Positions 46,778-59,110 of a stretch of DNA of 64,000 nucleotides are shown piece after piece. Origin of the DNA: Styela clava (taxonomy: Eukaryota > Chordata > Ascidiacea > Stolidobranchia > Styelidae); contig NC_135259.1 of assembly GCF_964204865.1 (NCBI RefSeq), forward strand, positions 10,240,974 through 10,304,973, written 5' to 3'. Each line of letters opens with the position of its first letter. Within the stretch, counting starts at the first letter, position 1. The translations under genes and the position numbers were made by a program. The notes beneath the pieces are model-generated. The model saw nothing but the letters and a program-made list of their open reading frames with translations. It searched no databases and was not told the origin of the DNA.

Positions 46778-49002
46778 ATGGCTAGGATTTGCCAGTTATG
46801 GAGGGCATTGATCTTTATTTCCTGCGGATTATTCATTTCATTCGATGTCTGGTATCATTATTCTGCGCATCAATCTTTGTCGGAAATTACAATGAAATTG
46901 TTTCCGAGGACACTAAATGAAAAAGGTAAGTGTATAAATAAATATTACCACACGACTATATTCTTTGAAACATATTTACTGATGCTTCTTTCATAACCAT
47001 AGGCTACCGCTGTTTGTCAGTATAAAATTGCTAACATTCAATAGTTGAAGCTTTCGGGGCATTTTGCAGTAGCGGAATTGCAAAAAAGGGATGTCGAAAG
47101 TCCTATTGTTCATATCTATACAATTTGAAGACCTTTACGAATTACCTGATATTTTATGGGAGACCACTCAATTACACTATTCAAACCGTTCATACTGCGT
47201 ATTCCTGGGTACAACAGACTTCGTGTTTAATCTTTTTCATTTTAAATGAAATAATTATTGCTGTAATACAATTAAGCGCCAGGTTTGAAATTCACTACGG
47301 GGTAGCTCTTGGCCTTAATCCGTTTAAAGCTAATAGTTTTTCTATCAGTGTAAGGTTTATCGTTAGTGACGTTCATTGAATAATCCTATAATCACGTTAC
47401 ATTATTTTTATCGTGTCTAGCAGTTACCTACGTCGCAGTTTTTTTCTTTATGGGATGAATTTGTAGATGTATTTTTTAGATAGCATATTCCCTGCAATCC
47501 GAAAAATACAACACAATCGTTATTTCATTATTTCGTTAATTTTATTTTAAAAAATTAAGCTAAAACTAGAACAACGTAGTATGGCTTCTGCGTATCTCTC
47601 TATTGATTTCTTTCATGCAGGAAATTATTTTTGTCTGCTTTACACTGTTAAGACAATCTACTTCCTGTATAAAATAAATCCGTTATGTCCCTGCTTATGT
47701 GTAAAAACAATCTTTTATTGTGATACTTCTACAGCGACCATGCTACCAAATTATTTTACACTGTTGTGTTCCTGTAAATTGAAGTTTCTTGTCTCTTCGG
47801 TATGTGTAGTAAAGCTGGTCGTAAGGGCGAGTCACACCCAAAATTGTTGAATACATTTTGTTGGATCCTGAAACCCATATTTGTTTTATGTTTCAGCAAA
47901 AGTTGCATCAATAAAGAGACAAGTATATAAAGATAATTTTGATACAAAAGTGCTCTATTCTACTACCAGACTACCTACGAAAGCTTCACTACCCAAAACT
48001 GCATTTCATCCTCAAGATACATTGCCTGGATTAATAAGTATGGATCATGCATTAATGCTGCCTGCATTACCACCACAACAGAGCAAAAACAATAAAGATA
48101 ATCATATTTTTTTCTATTCGCAAAAACGAGATCACAATTTCATTATTTCACACAACGATACTTGTATAGGGAATACCAAGAATTCCGAATCTAAAAAAGA
48201 TATATTTCTACTAATGGCCATAAAATCAATGTGCAAATCCAGAGATCGAAGAAAGGCTATCCGAAGGACTTGGGGGAATGAGACCTATAGTAGTGAAGTA
48301 TTAGGAGTAAAAGTAAAATTGATCTTCTTGCTCGGAGCTTGTGAAAATGTGAAATCACAAAAAGAACTTTTTGGAGAAGATCGACAACATTTTGATATTC
48401 TTCAATGGGATTTCATTGATACATTTCGGAATTTAACGTTGAAGGACTGTCTTTATCTTCAATGGTTTGCTAAAAACTGTAGACACGTGCCTTACATCTT
48501 CAAAGGTGATGATGATATTTTTGTGAACATTGGAAATATTTTAAAATTTTTGAAAGACTTGCCTGTTGAAAAATCGGACACTATTTTCATTGGGTCAAAA
48601 CTAGAAGGAAGTCCTCGTATCGTTGAACCCAAATCAAAATATTTTGTAAGTTCAAATTTATTTTCCAAAAACTATTATCCAGCTTATTTATCAGGCGGTG
48701 GATTTATACTCAGCGGCAAATTGGCAGTTGAATTTTTTCTTCAAACATTGAAAACTCGTATCATACCTATAGATGATGCTTTTTTAGGAATCTTAGCGGA
48801 ATCATTAGGTATTGAACCGAAGAATGATAGAGGATTCAAAAGTTGGGGTATGAGAAAAGTCGATCCTTGTCGTCTTTCAAAGATTAAAACATATCACAGA
48901 GCATCGCCTAAGTATTTAGTTAAATTATGGGATGATTTATTAACTGTCAACATGGAAAAATGTGGCGAGGAGACAAATGATGTTTTTATACGTCAAAATT
49001 GA
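46778..49002 (+). CDS. GT31 beta-1,3-glycosyltransferase, type II membrane protein
   Basis: Two exons, 46778-46925 and 47897-49002, joined at AAAAG|GTAAGT and TTTCAG|CA in matching phase, give 417 residues. Exon 1 starts at an ATG and encodes a short basic tail and a hydrophobic anchor (LWRALIFISCGLFISF, about residues 7-22), the usual Golgi type II signal anchor. Exon 2 holds a stem and the catalytic domain with the family motifs: RRKAIRRTWGNE, LIFLLGA, DFIDTFRNLTLKDC, the metal-binding FKGDDDIFVN (D254-D256), YPAYLSGGGFILSG and IDDAFLG (D342-D343). These are the conserved blocks of beta-1,3-galactosyl- and N-acetylglucosaminyltransferases, which act on glycans in the Golgi. Which donor and acceptor it uses cannot be told from motifs, so no gene symbol is given. 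The second exon alone lacks the anchor. Confidence 0.9.
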
Positions 49003-50602
49003 TTAATCCAGAAAATGTCTTTAGTGAAACAGTGTCCTTTTCTCATTCAAATTTTGTTGGAATACTGGTAAGCACCTGCTGTGCAATTAACACAATCAAC
49101 AGCTATTTTACAGCATCTTCCAGTACTGCACTCGCATGGATACTTTTATTCAAATTAGGTTCACGTTTATATTGAAATTCACTCAGAGAAGAACCTAGCA
49201 ATTTGGTTTAAAATTAATAGACTTATTCAAATGAATAAGACAAAAGCCCTAGAATCTACATTGAGTTGGAATAACCCGTGTGCCGCATTCAACCCACTTA
49301 TTATTAGTACTGCATATTTTTATATATGAAACTAAGAAGAATTGAAAATTCATTATCGTACTATTTGGAAAAAAAATCACGTGCTTGTTTATTAAAGTGT
49401 ACAAAAATATTAAAAATGAACTCCATATTCGAACTCGGCAAGAAATAATAATCCATATATATATATTTATATTTTTACCAATGTCTGCAGAACTATATCC
49501 TGTCATACCATATTTTCTGGTTTGTAATTGATATAAGTGACGAAATGCATTTTTGGGACGTGATACTCTAACATGTCCTTTGACACATAATTTTATATAA
49601 CAAAAGTCTCAAAATTTTCTTATGATATTTCCATCCATTTTTGAATGCAAAGCGAAATGCAAAATATAAAAGTGCAATAAAAATCTTCTGCTTTGTTGTG
49701 ATTGTCGCCATATACGGAAGACTAGAAAAGTCAGCTTTTTGAAATAAGGAACAGGAGTAACTATATGAAGAACACTATATCTAATCTATGATGTTTCCAC
49801 ATTACAGAAATTATACCAGTAATATGCAATTTACTGAAGAGAGGTTTGAAATAAAGATCCAGCATTCGAAAATTCCGGGTGTTTATATATCATAAGGAAG
49901 AGCAAAACTATCCATTTTCATATAATAAATGCAGCGAAGCAGCATTTCGCCAATGCAGTTCTGGCGTTAATTGCAGGCCAATGATATTAAATATCAATTC
50001 AAAGCAGTCTAGCAGTTGCAGTATATATTCATTGGAGCAACAGCTTCTGTGAAAAGATATCTCAGTGATTGGCACAAGTAAATCTTTTAGATAATTTTAC
50101 TGCAATTTTTTCTAACTAGATTCGTTCAGAGTTCATTCGTTCATTTTCAGAGCCAAAAAGTCACTTTCATCGAAAATATCTTATTGGCTTAGAGATCACT
50201 TCGATGACCATGGAACAATTATAATCTCAATCATGAAAAGTGATATTACTTGCAACTAATTATCCGAAATGAAAATTGTAGACATTCTTGCTGAGTGATA
50301 TATTGTAGATAATAATTAAAGTAGCGTTAATTAAAATTCCTACGGCTTCTCCAGTTTATGGAGTATCGAGACGGAATACAATTTTTCCTCAAGATTATGC
50401 CTATATTCTTCTGCGGAAGGTAGCATTCTTGGAATTTCAGTTTTTGACTTGGTTGACGAGAAAATGGCGATAAATTGTAAAAAAATGGAAATTCCATAAC
50501 CACAGGCGCGATTTTTGTTGTTACTATGGAAACAAAATATTCATCCCGACTCTCTATAAAACGCACATTACTAGGGTGACAGGACTAACCCACGTTAAAA
50601 AT
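49003..50602. other. Intergenic, no gene seen
   Basis: AT-rich. A possible polyadenylation signal AATAAA for the glycosyltransferase lies at about 49677. No coding region supported. Confidence 0.4.
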
Positions 50603-51226
50603 TTCAGCCAGATTGATCCAGCGAAATTGGGTAAATTTGTATAAATAATTATTGCCATAAATAAGTGGTATTTTCATATTGGATTCTTAGAGTAGACAGA
50701 TTTACCGGTACCTAAAACTAAATTATTGGCCAATTATTTATGCATGTAATTTCATATATTTGGTACAATTTAATTAACGCATGGAGATGAGAATAAGCTC
50801 ACTTATGATCATGAATACCCAATGATGGAAAAACAGGTAACTCATCAAAAACAACTTTTTATTAATTTTGTTATTCATCTTTATTTTAATTAGTAATTAT
50901 GGAATCTTATTCACACAAGATAAAGCCGATATTGCAAATAGTAAGATGGAAATATTTTAGGTTGATCTGGTAATTGACTTCTAGTAATCGTAAATATCCT
51001 TTGTTCCAATATGCTATTTTAAAAAAAAAATTGATTTCCGGAACTTCCTACGTTACTTCCCCGAACGTTTCAATATTTCCCTTTCGAGTTTTTTTTTATC
51101 ACAGCATATGGGACATATAGTTCTATAGAAAATACTGTAGATCGGAATATCGAGAAAGAATAATACAGAGTGAATATGAATCTTCTAATTACTTCAAGAC
51201 CACTGAGGTAATTTTTTACTTGCCGT

Positions 51227-52106
51227 ATGTTTTCTTCTTCAAATTCTGTTCAACCATCAGAAAAAATAAATGATTGGATGGGTCAAGAAGCAGCCAATAT
51301 TTATAATAGTAATCTCAAATATTCACAACATATAGCAGAATTTGTAATGGACCGCCTTATGAAAATAAAGGGGGATGGAGACAGCAAAAGATTCGATCTT
51401 GTCTTGGACGCTGGATGTGGTAACGGCAAATCTTTATCAGATTTTTTGTCCTTTTCTTGAAGAGCCATCGTATTTGATGCAAACGAACATCAAATTATCA
51501 AAGCAAAAGAAAGAAGAATAAATTCTGACACAGCAACATTTTTAGTCGGTAGAGAGAACGCGATGCCGGTCGAGGATAATTCTGTAGATTCACTGCTTAA
51601 CGTTGGCGCTTGGCATTATATGGAACTGAATGAGTTTATAAACTAGTGTAATCGAGTTTTGTAGAATACTGGACTTTGTGCAGTTTACGATTCTTCATGT
51701 TCGAAACTGCAAGTACATTATCCTGGAAAAAATATAACTCAAAGAACGGTCGACGGAAGTAACCTTATCGAAACTTACCGAACAACTTTGCATGAGCATT
51801 TCAGTGAAATCGAGCACCCTGCTGCAGAATGGTTCAATCAATACCACAACATTTATGATCAAGTTCAACAGGGAGAGAATCGATGACCTAACTGTTCATT
51901 TTGACATGACATTAGCAGAATTGAAAAATTACTTTCTGTCTTTCCCAACATTCAGAAATCATCATAATTTATTTGAGAAAGAATTTGCTCCATTGAATGT
52001 GATGGGAGGTGATTCAAAAAAACTTGTAGATGCTGAAGGAATTGATGACGAAAAATTGCAACTACGTTTCACATTGTCAATGTTCTTAATATTTTTATAT
52101 AAATAA
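51227..52106 (+). pseudogene. Class I SAM methyltransferase pseudogene, copy A
   Basis: From ATG at 51227 the frame encodes a short helical N-terminus, then the SAM-binding motif I VLDAGCGNGKSL. It is stopped by TGA at 51458 (CGA in copy B), TAG at 51644 (GAG in copy B) and TAG at 51662. A deletion of about 8 bases near 51866 shifts the frame before the C-terminal part (RIDDLTVHFDMTLAELKNYF), which is otherwise open to 52106. The fold is that of a Methyltransf_11-type enzyme; the natural substrate is unknown. There are no introns. The upstream sequence is shared with copy B over more than 600 bp. Confidence 0.85.
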
Positions 52107-52320
52107 AAATTTCTTTAACTTATACTCATAACTTTCAATTCACGATGGAATGTCCTAGCGCAGAATGGTGGATTGAAATCTTCGTAGTATATTTATGACG
52201 TCATCATGAATGCTTTATTTATGTCGCTTGATGTCAATGTCGAGCTCTCTTTCTCTCTCTTGCGCACTGCATGTTTCTTAGTGCTATGATTTATGACGTC
52301 TATGTTATATCCTAATATAC

Positions 52321-52668
52321 TCAAGCATCCTGAACAGTTGTTTGTTTACCCACAAACAAACAGACTTTTAATGAAACCTGTAAGTAGGCTGGTGGTTGTC
52401 GTGGTTTGGAATTACACAAGTTGGACCAAATTTGTGGCTTTGAAAAATGTCTATCAATTAGTGATTGAGTAATAATAAATATGTCTAGGTTGCCACTCCT
52501 TACTACAATCCTAACAGCAAGAATATGAAGCTTTGTTGTATTCGGGTAAGTGAACGATCTGAGACGGATAATTTGCAGGCACGATCTTCTGGTGAGTTCA
52601 ACATGAGTTGCGTTGAACAAATGGCAGCCATGTAAAAGTTTGTTGCAGTTGTATTTATTAAACAACAT
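52321..52668 (-). other. Minus-strand 115-codon open frame in the duplicated segment
   Basis: An ATG-started frame on the minus strand, in copy A, of 115 codons. In copy B the same frame is open on both sides of the LINE insertion (minus strand 58540-58430 and 56070-55848). I recognise no domain. Because the two copies are very similar, shared openness is weak evidence for coding, so I do not call it a gene. Confidence 0.25.
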
Positions 52669-53119
52669 ACCAACCTGGGAGTTTTACAGAGTAGAATAAT
52701 ATGGTAATTTGCCGGAAGCTTTTGGAACATCCAAAAAAAAGTAAGAAATCAGGGGCTGTGCATCGAGTCTGACATATATTTGGTATGTTTATTGATGTTA
52801 ATGTTGTTGGGACAAGATTCGGTTTTATCTCCCTACTACTACTACTACCCTACTTCAGTTGTTACATATTGAGGTGTCCATTAGGAATATATTGATCCAG
52901 TTTTTATCAAAATTTCTCTCGGCTTATAGTGACTTTTCAAGTATTGCATATTATGAATAAAATGCGCCACCATGTGCCGAATATGAAAAAAAAATCACCG
53001 TGTCCATTTTCGAGAAAAAATCATTAAACGCAAACATCTGTGTAAAGTAAATAGCAATTTTAAAAACAAATTGGTGAATGGACCTCCTAATTTGTTATTT
53101 GATTGGCGAGACACTAGAG

Positions 53120-53464
53120 CAGGGCTGGACAATTAGTGTTGCTATCGGGTCACTTTGAATATTCAAAATGCAGTGGCGGACCGGACTAAGTAAAGCCAAT
53201 TGTGCGTTTTTAATGCATTTCATTACACATTTAAATAAAACCAAGTACTATTGTACTCCGTTATTTTTATTTAAAGCACAGGTAATAAAACTAGTTTAAA
53301 ACATAAATATCGCGATTTCGAGAGAATACATAGGTTCACAGTTAAAGTATATTATATATGTAAATAAAATAAAAAGTGTCCAAATCTAGAAACTTGCTCG
53401 CGGGCCGGATGAAACGTTGCCGCGGGCCGGATGTGGACCGCGGGCCGCAACTTGCCCAGGCCTG
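53120..53464. mobile_element. hAT-type MITE present only in duplication copy A
   Basis: Starts CAGGGCTGGACAATTAG and ends GCAACTTGCCCAGGCCTG, the CAGGGxTGGxCAA type common in animal genomes. Flanks CACTAGAG (53112-53119) and CGCTAGAG (53465-53472) form an 8-bp duplication with one mismatch. Copy B keeps the uninterrupted site GACACTAGAGCGTGAAATG at about 58973. Confidence 0.9.
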
Positions 53465-53600
53465 CGCTAGAGCGTGAAATGGTGCCACTTTTTGTCCGTC
53501 CAGGGGTCGTACAATCAGCCATAATCTGAAAATAGCGTTATAGTGTGATCACAATAACGTCGGTTTAGAAAGGAAATACATGCTTATTAATCAAACAGTT

Positions 53601-54029
53601 TCAAATATGGTAACCCTATACTAGACTCAGTGAAACTAGAGCGTAGATCCAGCATTTGAAGTGTAGTCTGTTATGCTTTCATGCTCTATGAAAGCGACAA
53701 ACTGTTGAACATAACAAATATTAGGGAAGTCGGGAAGCGTTGCCCAGCTTGACGGCTGTAGCACTAGTGACAATCAAGCTTGTCTTCTGTATCATCGTAT
53801 TCTTAGTTACAGATTTGACTTCGTTATGTCGATCGGACTTCTAAAATGATTCAATCAGAAACTCAGTCTGTGAATATCATGCGAGATATTTTGTTAATGA
53901 AATATATTCAGAGTATTTTAACAGGATGTTTTGTCTAAATGTTTTTTCTTCTCGAACCAAACACTGTTGACTGCTGGTCTCACATATATATAATTTGTCC
54001 AAGTTCCCACTTTTTGCTTTGTGTATCTC
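53601..54029. other. Spacer between the two duplication copies
   Basis: About 430 bp without a gene. Not matched to the duplicated unit by eye. Confidence 0.4.
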
Positions 54030-54688
54030 TCCAGCTCAACCTGTTTAACCGAAATTGAGTGAATTTGTTAGATAGATATTGTCGAATTCGTTATAAAACT
54101 TAGGCCATAAATAGGCGGTATTTTCATATTGGATTCTTAGAGTAGACAGATTTACCGGTACCTAAAACTAAATTATTGGCCAATTATTTATGTATGTAAT
54201 TTTATATATTTGGTACAATTTCATTAACGCATGGAGATGAGAATAAGCTCACTTATGATCCTAAATACCTCGTGATGGAATAACAGGTAAATCATCAAAA
54301 ACAACTTTTTATTAAATTTGTTATTCATCATTATTAGAATCAGTAATTATGAAATCTTATTCACACAAGATAAAGCCGATATTGCAAATATTAAGATAGA
54401 AATATTTTAAGTCAATCTGGTAATTGACTTCCAGTAATCGTAAATAAGGATATTTACATATCCTTTGTTCCAATATGCTATTTAAAAAAAATTGATTTCC
54501 GGAACTTCCTACGTTACTTCTCCGAACGTTTCAATATTTCCCTTTCAAGTTTTTTTTTTATCACAGCATATGGGACATATAAGTCTATAGGAAAATACTG
54601 TAGATCGGAATATCGGGAAAGAATAATACAGAGTGAATATGAATCTCTTGATTGCTTCAAGACCACTAAAGAAATTTTTACTTGCCGT

Positions 54689-55575
54689 ATGTTTTCTTCT
54701 TTAAATTCTGTTCAAACATCAGAAAAAATGAATGATTGGATGGGTCAAGAAGCGGCCAATATTTATACTAGTATTCTCAAATATCCACAACATATAGCAG
54801 AATTTGTAATGGACCGCCTTAGGAAAATAAAGGGCAATGAAGACAGCAAAAGATTCGATCTTGTCTTGGACGCTGGATGTGGTAACGGAAAATCTTTATT
54901 AGATTTTTTGTCCCTTTTTCGAAGAGCCATCGGATTTGATGCAAACGAACATCAAATTATCAAAGCAAAAGAAAGAAGAATAAAATCTGACACAGCAACA
55001 TTTTTAGTCGGGAGAGAGAACGCGATGCCGGTCGAGGATAACTCTGTAGATTTACTGCTTAACGTTGGCGCTTGGCATTATATGGAACTGAATGAGTTTT
55101 TAAACGAGTGTAATCGAGTTTAAAGAATACTGGACTTTGTGCAGTTTACGATTCTTCATTTTCGAAACTGCAAGTACATTATCCTGGAAAAAATGTAATT
55201 CAAAGGACGGTCGACGGAAGTAACCTTATCGAAACTTACCGAACAACTTTGCATAAGCATTTCAGTAAAGTTGAGCACCCTGCTGAAGAATGGTTCAGCC
55301 GATACCACAACATTTATGATCAAGTTACTGGATTCAACAAGGAGAGAATCGATGACCTAAGTGTTCATTTTGACATGACACTAGCAGAATTGAAAAATTA
55401 CTTTTTGTCTTTCCCAACATTCAGAAATCATCATAATTTATTTGAGAAAGAATTTGCTCCATTGAATGTGATGGGAAGTGATTCAAAAAAACTTGTAGAT
55501 GCTGAAGGAATTGATGACGAAAAATTGCAACTACGTTTCACATTGTCAATGTTCTTAATATTTTTATATAAATAA
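54689..55575 (+). pseudogene. Class I SAM methyltransferase pseudogene, copy B, single frameshift
   Basis: From ATG at 54689 the frame is open through motif I (VLDAGCGNGKSL), an acidic loop after beta2 (FDANEHQIIKAKERR), ENAMPVEDNSVDLLLNVGAWHY and NECNRV. It then hits TAA at 55121 because one base is missing in GTTTAAAGAAT (copy A has GTTTTGTAGAAT). The other frame carries on with the C-terminal part (EHPAEEWFSRYHNIYDQV, DMTLAELKNYFLSFPTF) and ends at 55575. Only this lesion disables copy B. Whether the frameshift is real or an assembly error matters. A functional version would be about 290 residues. No introns are present. The fold is a Methyltransf_11-type enzyme; I cannot name the substrate. 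Confidence 0.85.
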
Positions 55576-56150
55576 ATGTTTCTTTAACTTATACTCATAA
55601 CTTTCAGTTCACGATGAAATGTCCTGTCAAAGTTTCTTCTATTATTGACACGATGTTAACCAGCATCACTTATTTCTATCTAGCACAGAATGGTGGATTG
55701 AAATCTTTGTAGTATATTGATGACGTCATGAGGAATGCTTTATTTATGTCGCTTGATGTCAATGTCGAGCTCTCTTTCTCTCTCTCTTGCGCACTGCATG
55801 TTCCTTAGTGCTATGATTTATGCTGTCTATGTTATATCCTAATATACTCAGGCATTCTGAACAGTTGTTTGTTTACCCACAAACAAGCAGACTTTTAATG
55901 AAACCTGTAAGTAGGCTGGTGGTTGTCGTGGTAAGGAATTACACAAGTTGGACCAAATTTGTGGCTTTGAAAAATGTCTATCAATTAGTGATTGAGTAAT
56001 AATAAATATGTCTAGGTTGCCACTCCTTACTACAATCCTAACAGCAAAAATATAAAGCTTTGTTGTATTCGGGTAAGTGAAGAACCTGACAGATAAGTGA
56101 GTGAGAAACTGACAGATAAAAACAAGAACTTGTTTTATCAAGCAAAAGTT

Positions 56151-56273
56151 ATGAAAAGACGATGTGGCTATGCCTTTTTATGGACATCAAATGGAAAGGT
56201 ATTAATAAAGAAAAACAAAGACACAAACACTTTACCTATAACAGATGAGGAAGACTTGGACAAAATAAGATAA
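56151..56273 (+). pseudogene. LINE ORF1 C-terminal remnant
   Basis: The frame through MKRRCGYAFLWTSNGKVLI and TDEEDLDKIR resembles the C-terminal end of ORF1 proteins of CR1-like LINEs, which read similarly (WxxNGxI, then a DL-x-K/R tail). It ends at a TAA shortly after. The rest of ORF1 is missing. Confidence 0.5.
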
Positions 56274-56579
56274 GTTCCATCTCTTTTAATCCTACTACTA
56301 ATAAATCATCCCTTATAGTGATATGACAGACTTAAAAAACGTCTTGACAAATTCATATAATGTGATCCTTGCCTATTTTTGTGTCTCATGTCAATATAAC
56401 TAAACCCACCCCAGTGTGTGTAAACTCTACTTTTATCTCTCCAAGCAAATTATTATCTTGCAATTCTATAAGTCCTAGAGCTATCTGCCAAGCCTAACTT
56501 AAATTGGGAATCACTTAGTTTCCATCCCCACGTAACATCATTCCCTAGTCAATACCTCGAAATACAAGATATCGATAAT

Positions 56580-58405
56580 GTGTCCTCTAGTTTTCTTCTC
56601 TCAGAGCTTATTGCAATACATTTCAATATTAGGTCCCTAGCGAAATATTACGATGATTTAGTTCATCTGATCTCTAATTTTCATATACTGCCACATATAA
56701 TTGCCCTGAGCGAGACCAGAATTAAAAGCAATACCGCTGTTCTCAATTTTGATATTCCGGGATACACTTTTCTCCATGTTCCCTCCTTAACTCAAGCGGG
56801 TGGTGTGGGTTTTTATATCAGGAACAACATAAACTTCCAAGTTAATAATGAATTCAACCTATCGTTTCCGAATTTTGAGGACTTATGGATTGAGATCAAC
56901 TATTCTCAACCAAATTCCAAAACCCAAAGCCTTATTATCGGAGCAATGTATAGGCACCCAAAAAACAACATTCCATTATTTACGGGAGCAATGGGTTACT
57001 TATTCGAAAAGCTGACAATGGCAAGAAAGCAATTCCTGATTCTAGGTGATTTTAATATTAACCTTTTTGATAGCCGTGACAATTCCACATCCAAGTATTT
57101 GGACTTGCTTGCGTCAAATTTTGTATTCCCAATTATTACACGACCGACAAGAGTCACCCTGTCCTCACAAACCCTAATAGACCATATTTATACTAGTAAC
57201 ATAAAATCTTGTTCATCATCATTTATTCTCCTTAGTGATCTTACCGATCACTTTCCAATAATGTGTACAATTTCAACTACTGGTATTAGTATCAAGTCAA
57301 AAACTCGCTTAAAACGCGACATGAGAAAATTTTCTGAGGACTTATTTAGATTAGAGGCTGAGTCAATATGTAAAAATTATACCAGTCCCACTTTAGGTAT
57401 AGATAATTTCAATAATTCGTTTGACCTCTTTCTCAGTCAATTAAAATTGCTGATTGATAAACATGCACCATTACGACCTCGTTCTCGAAGAGAAAATAAA
57501 TTATATTCCAAACCTTGGTTTACCAAGGGAATTCGTAAGTCCATCAAACCTAAAAACAGCATGTTCAAAAAAAATTTTTGAAGGGCAATGCATCTCAGCG
57601 TCTTTACTTTACAAAATACAAAAATATTCTGTTACATTTACTGAGAAAATCCAAGCAACAGTATTACCATAATATCTTTGATAACAACAGAGGGGACGTT
57701 AAACGAACTTGGAGGACTATCAATGAGATTATCAAAGTTAAGTCCAGTGATAATTCCACCATCCAATAACTGAAACTTGAGAATGGTTCCATTGTTAAAG
57801 ACCCCGTAATAATGGCCTCAGAGTTCAATAAGTTCTTTTCCACTGTAGGCAAGAAGCTTGCGGATAAAATCCCACATAGCTCTAAGTCACCCACTGACTT
57901 CTTGGGCGCTCCTCTACAAAATTCTTTTTTTCTCGAGCAAACGACACCTCCCGAAGTTCATCAAATAATCTTGAACCTGAAAAAAGGCAAAGCAGTTGGT
58001 CCAGATGGTATTCCAACCTATTTTCTTAAAATAATCGCTGATATTGTATCTCCAGCTCTAAGTCATTTCTTCAATTTATCATTTAGTTTAGGCATTTTCC
58101 CTTCCTCATTAAAAATAGCTAGGGTAATTCCAATTTTCAAAAATGGCAACAAAAATAACCCGTCCAATTATCGGCCAATTTCCATCCTCCCCACCATAGG
58201 CATTGTTCTAGAAAAAATAATAAAAGAAAGAATGCTGAATTATTGCTCTAAATTTAATCTTATCAACAAATGTCAATTTGGATTCCAAACGAGTCATTCT
58301 ACCAGCCATGCCCTCCACCCTCCACCCTCCACTCTGAAATGCTATTCTTCTTTTATTTTATTCTGTATATGTAGCTTGCGTATTTTCAAATGGTGGAAAA
58401 AATAA
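56580..58405 (+). pseudogene. LINE ORF2 remnant: endonuclease plus partial reverse transcriptase
   Basis: The first frame (from about 56580 to 57581) is an apurinic-like endonuclease with the conserved HFNIRSL, IALSETRI, GGVGFYIR, GAMYRHP, LGDFNINL and SDLTDHFPI blocks. A frameshift in an A-rich run near 57570 leads to the second frame (57578-57769), which ends at TAA. The third frame (57812-58405) starts the reverse transcriptase: KGKAVGPDGIP, ARVIPIFKNGNKNNPSNYRPIS and FGFQTSHST. It then jumps directly from the STSHAL position to 3' UTR-like sequence, so the catalytic YxDD palm and the thumb are deleted. It is inactive. Confidence 0.88.
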
Positions 58406-59110
58406 ATTACTGATACTGATACTGAACGATCTCAGACGGATAATTTGCAGGCACGATCTTTTGGTGAATTCAACATGAGTTGCGTTAAACAAACGGCATC
58501 CATGTATAAGTTTGTTGCAGTTGTATTTATTAAACAACATATCAAGCTGGGAGTTTCACAGAGTGGAATAATATGATAATTTGCCGGAAGCTTCTGGAAC
58601 ATCCAAAAAAAGGTGAGAAATCAGGGGCTGTGCATCGAGTCTCACATATATTTGGTATGCTTATTGATGTTAATGTTGTTGGGATTCGGTTTTATCTCCC
58701 TACTACTACTACCCTAGTTCAGTTGTCACATATTGAGGTGTCCATTAGGAATATATTGCTCCAGTTTTTATCAAAATTTCTCTGGGCTTATAGAGACTTT
58801 TCAAGTATTGCATATTATGAACAAAATGCGCCACCATGTGTCGAATATGAAAAAGAAATCAGCGTGTACATTTTCGAGAAAAAATCAGTAAACGCAAATC
58901 TGTGTAATGTAAATAGCAAATTTTGAAAACAAATTGGTGAATGGACCTCCTAATTTGGTATTTGATTGCCGAGACACTAGAGCGTGAAATGTTGCCACTT
59001 TTTGTCCGTCCAGGTAACGTACAATCGGCCATAATCTGAAAATAGCGTTATAGTGTGATCACAATAATGTCGGTTTAGGAAAGAAATACATGCTTATTAA
59101 TCAAACAGTT

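Larger units (their letters stand above)
50603..53600 (+). repeat. Segmental duplication, copy A
   Basis: From about 50603 to 53600 the sequence matches 54030-59110 in the same order. It includes the methyltransferase pseudogene, the TC-rich stretch near 52240-52260 and the GTGATCACAATAA block near 53550. Copy A alone carries a hAT MITE at 53120-53464. The copies look well above 90% alike by eye; I did not compute identity. Confidence 0.85.
56082..58422 (+). mobile_element. CR1-like LINE inserted in duplication copy B, internally deleted
   Basis: The left boundary follows GGGTAAGTGAA and the right boundary precedes TGAACGATCT, which are contiguous in copy A, so the insertion limits are exact to a few bases. 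TGAA may be the short target duplication. The 3' end is a TGATAC tandem tail preceded by AATAAA-like sequence, as in CR1/L2-type LINEs that lack poly(A). The element contains the end of ORF1, an endonuclease and the first part of a reverse transcriptase. Confidence 0.88.
54030..59110 (+). repeat. Segmental duplication, copy B (split by a LINE)
   Basis: Second copy of the 50603-53600 unit. It runs from about 54030 to 56081, is interrupted by a CR1-like LINE (56082-58422), and resumes to about 59110. A short addition at about 55626-55685 is absent from copy A. Confidence 0.85.

Noticed and set aside
58573-58926. A 117-codon frame after the CR1-like LINE
   Set aside because: The equivalent region of duplication copy A contains stops and frame changes, so the frame is not maintained.
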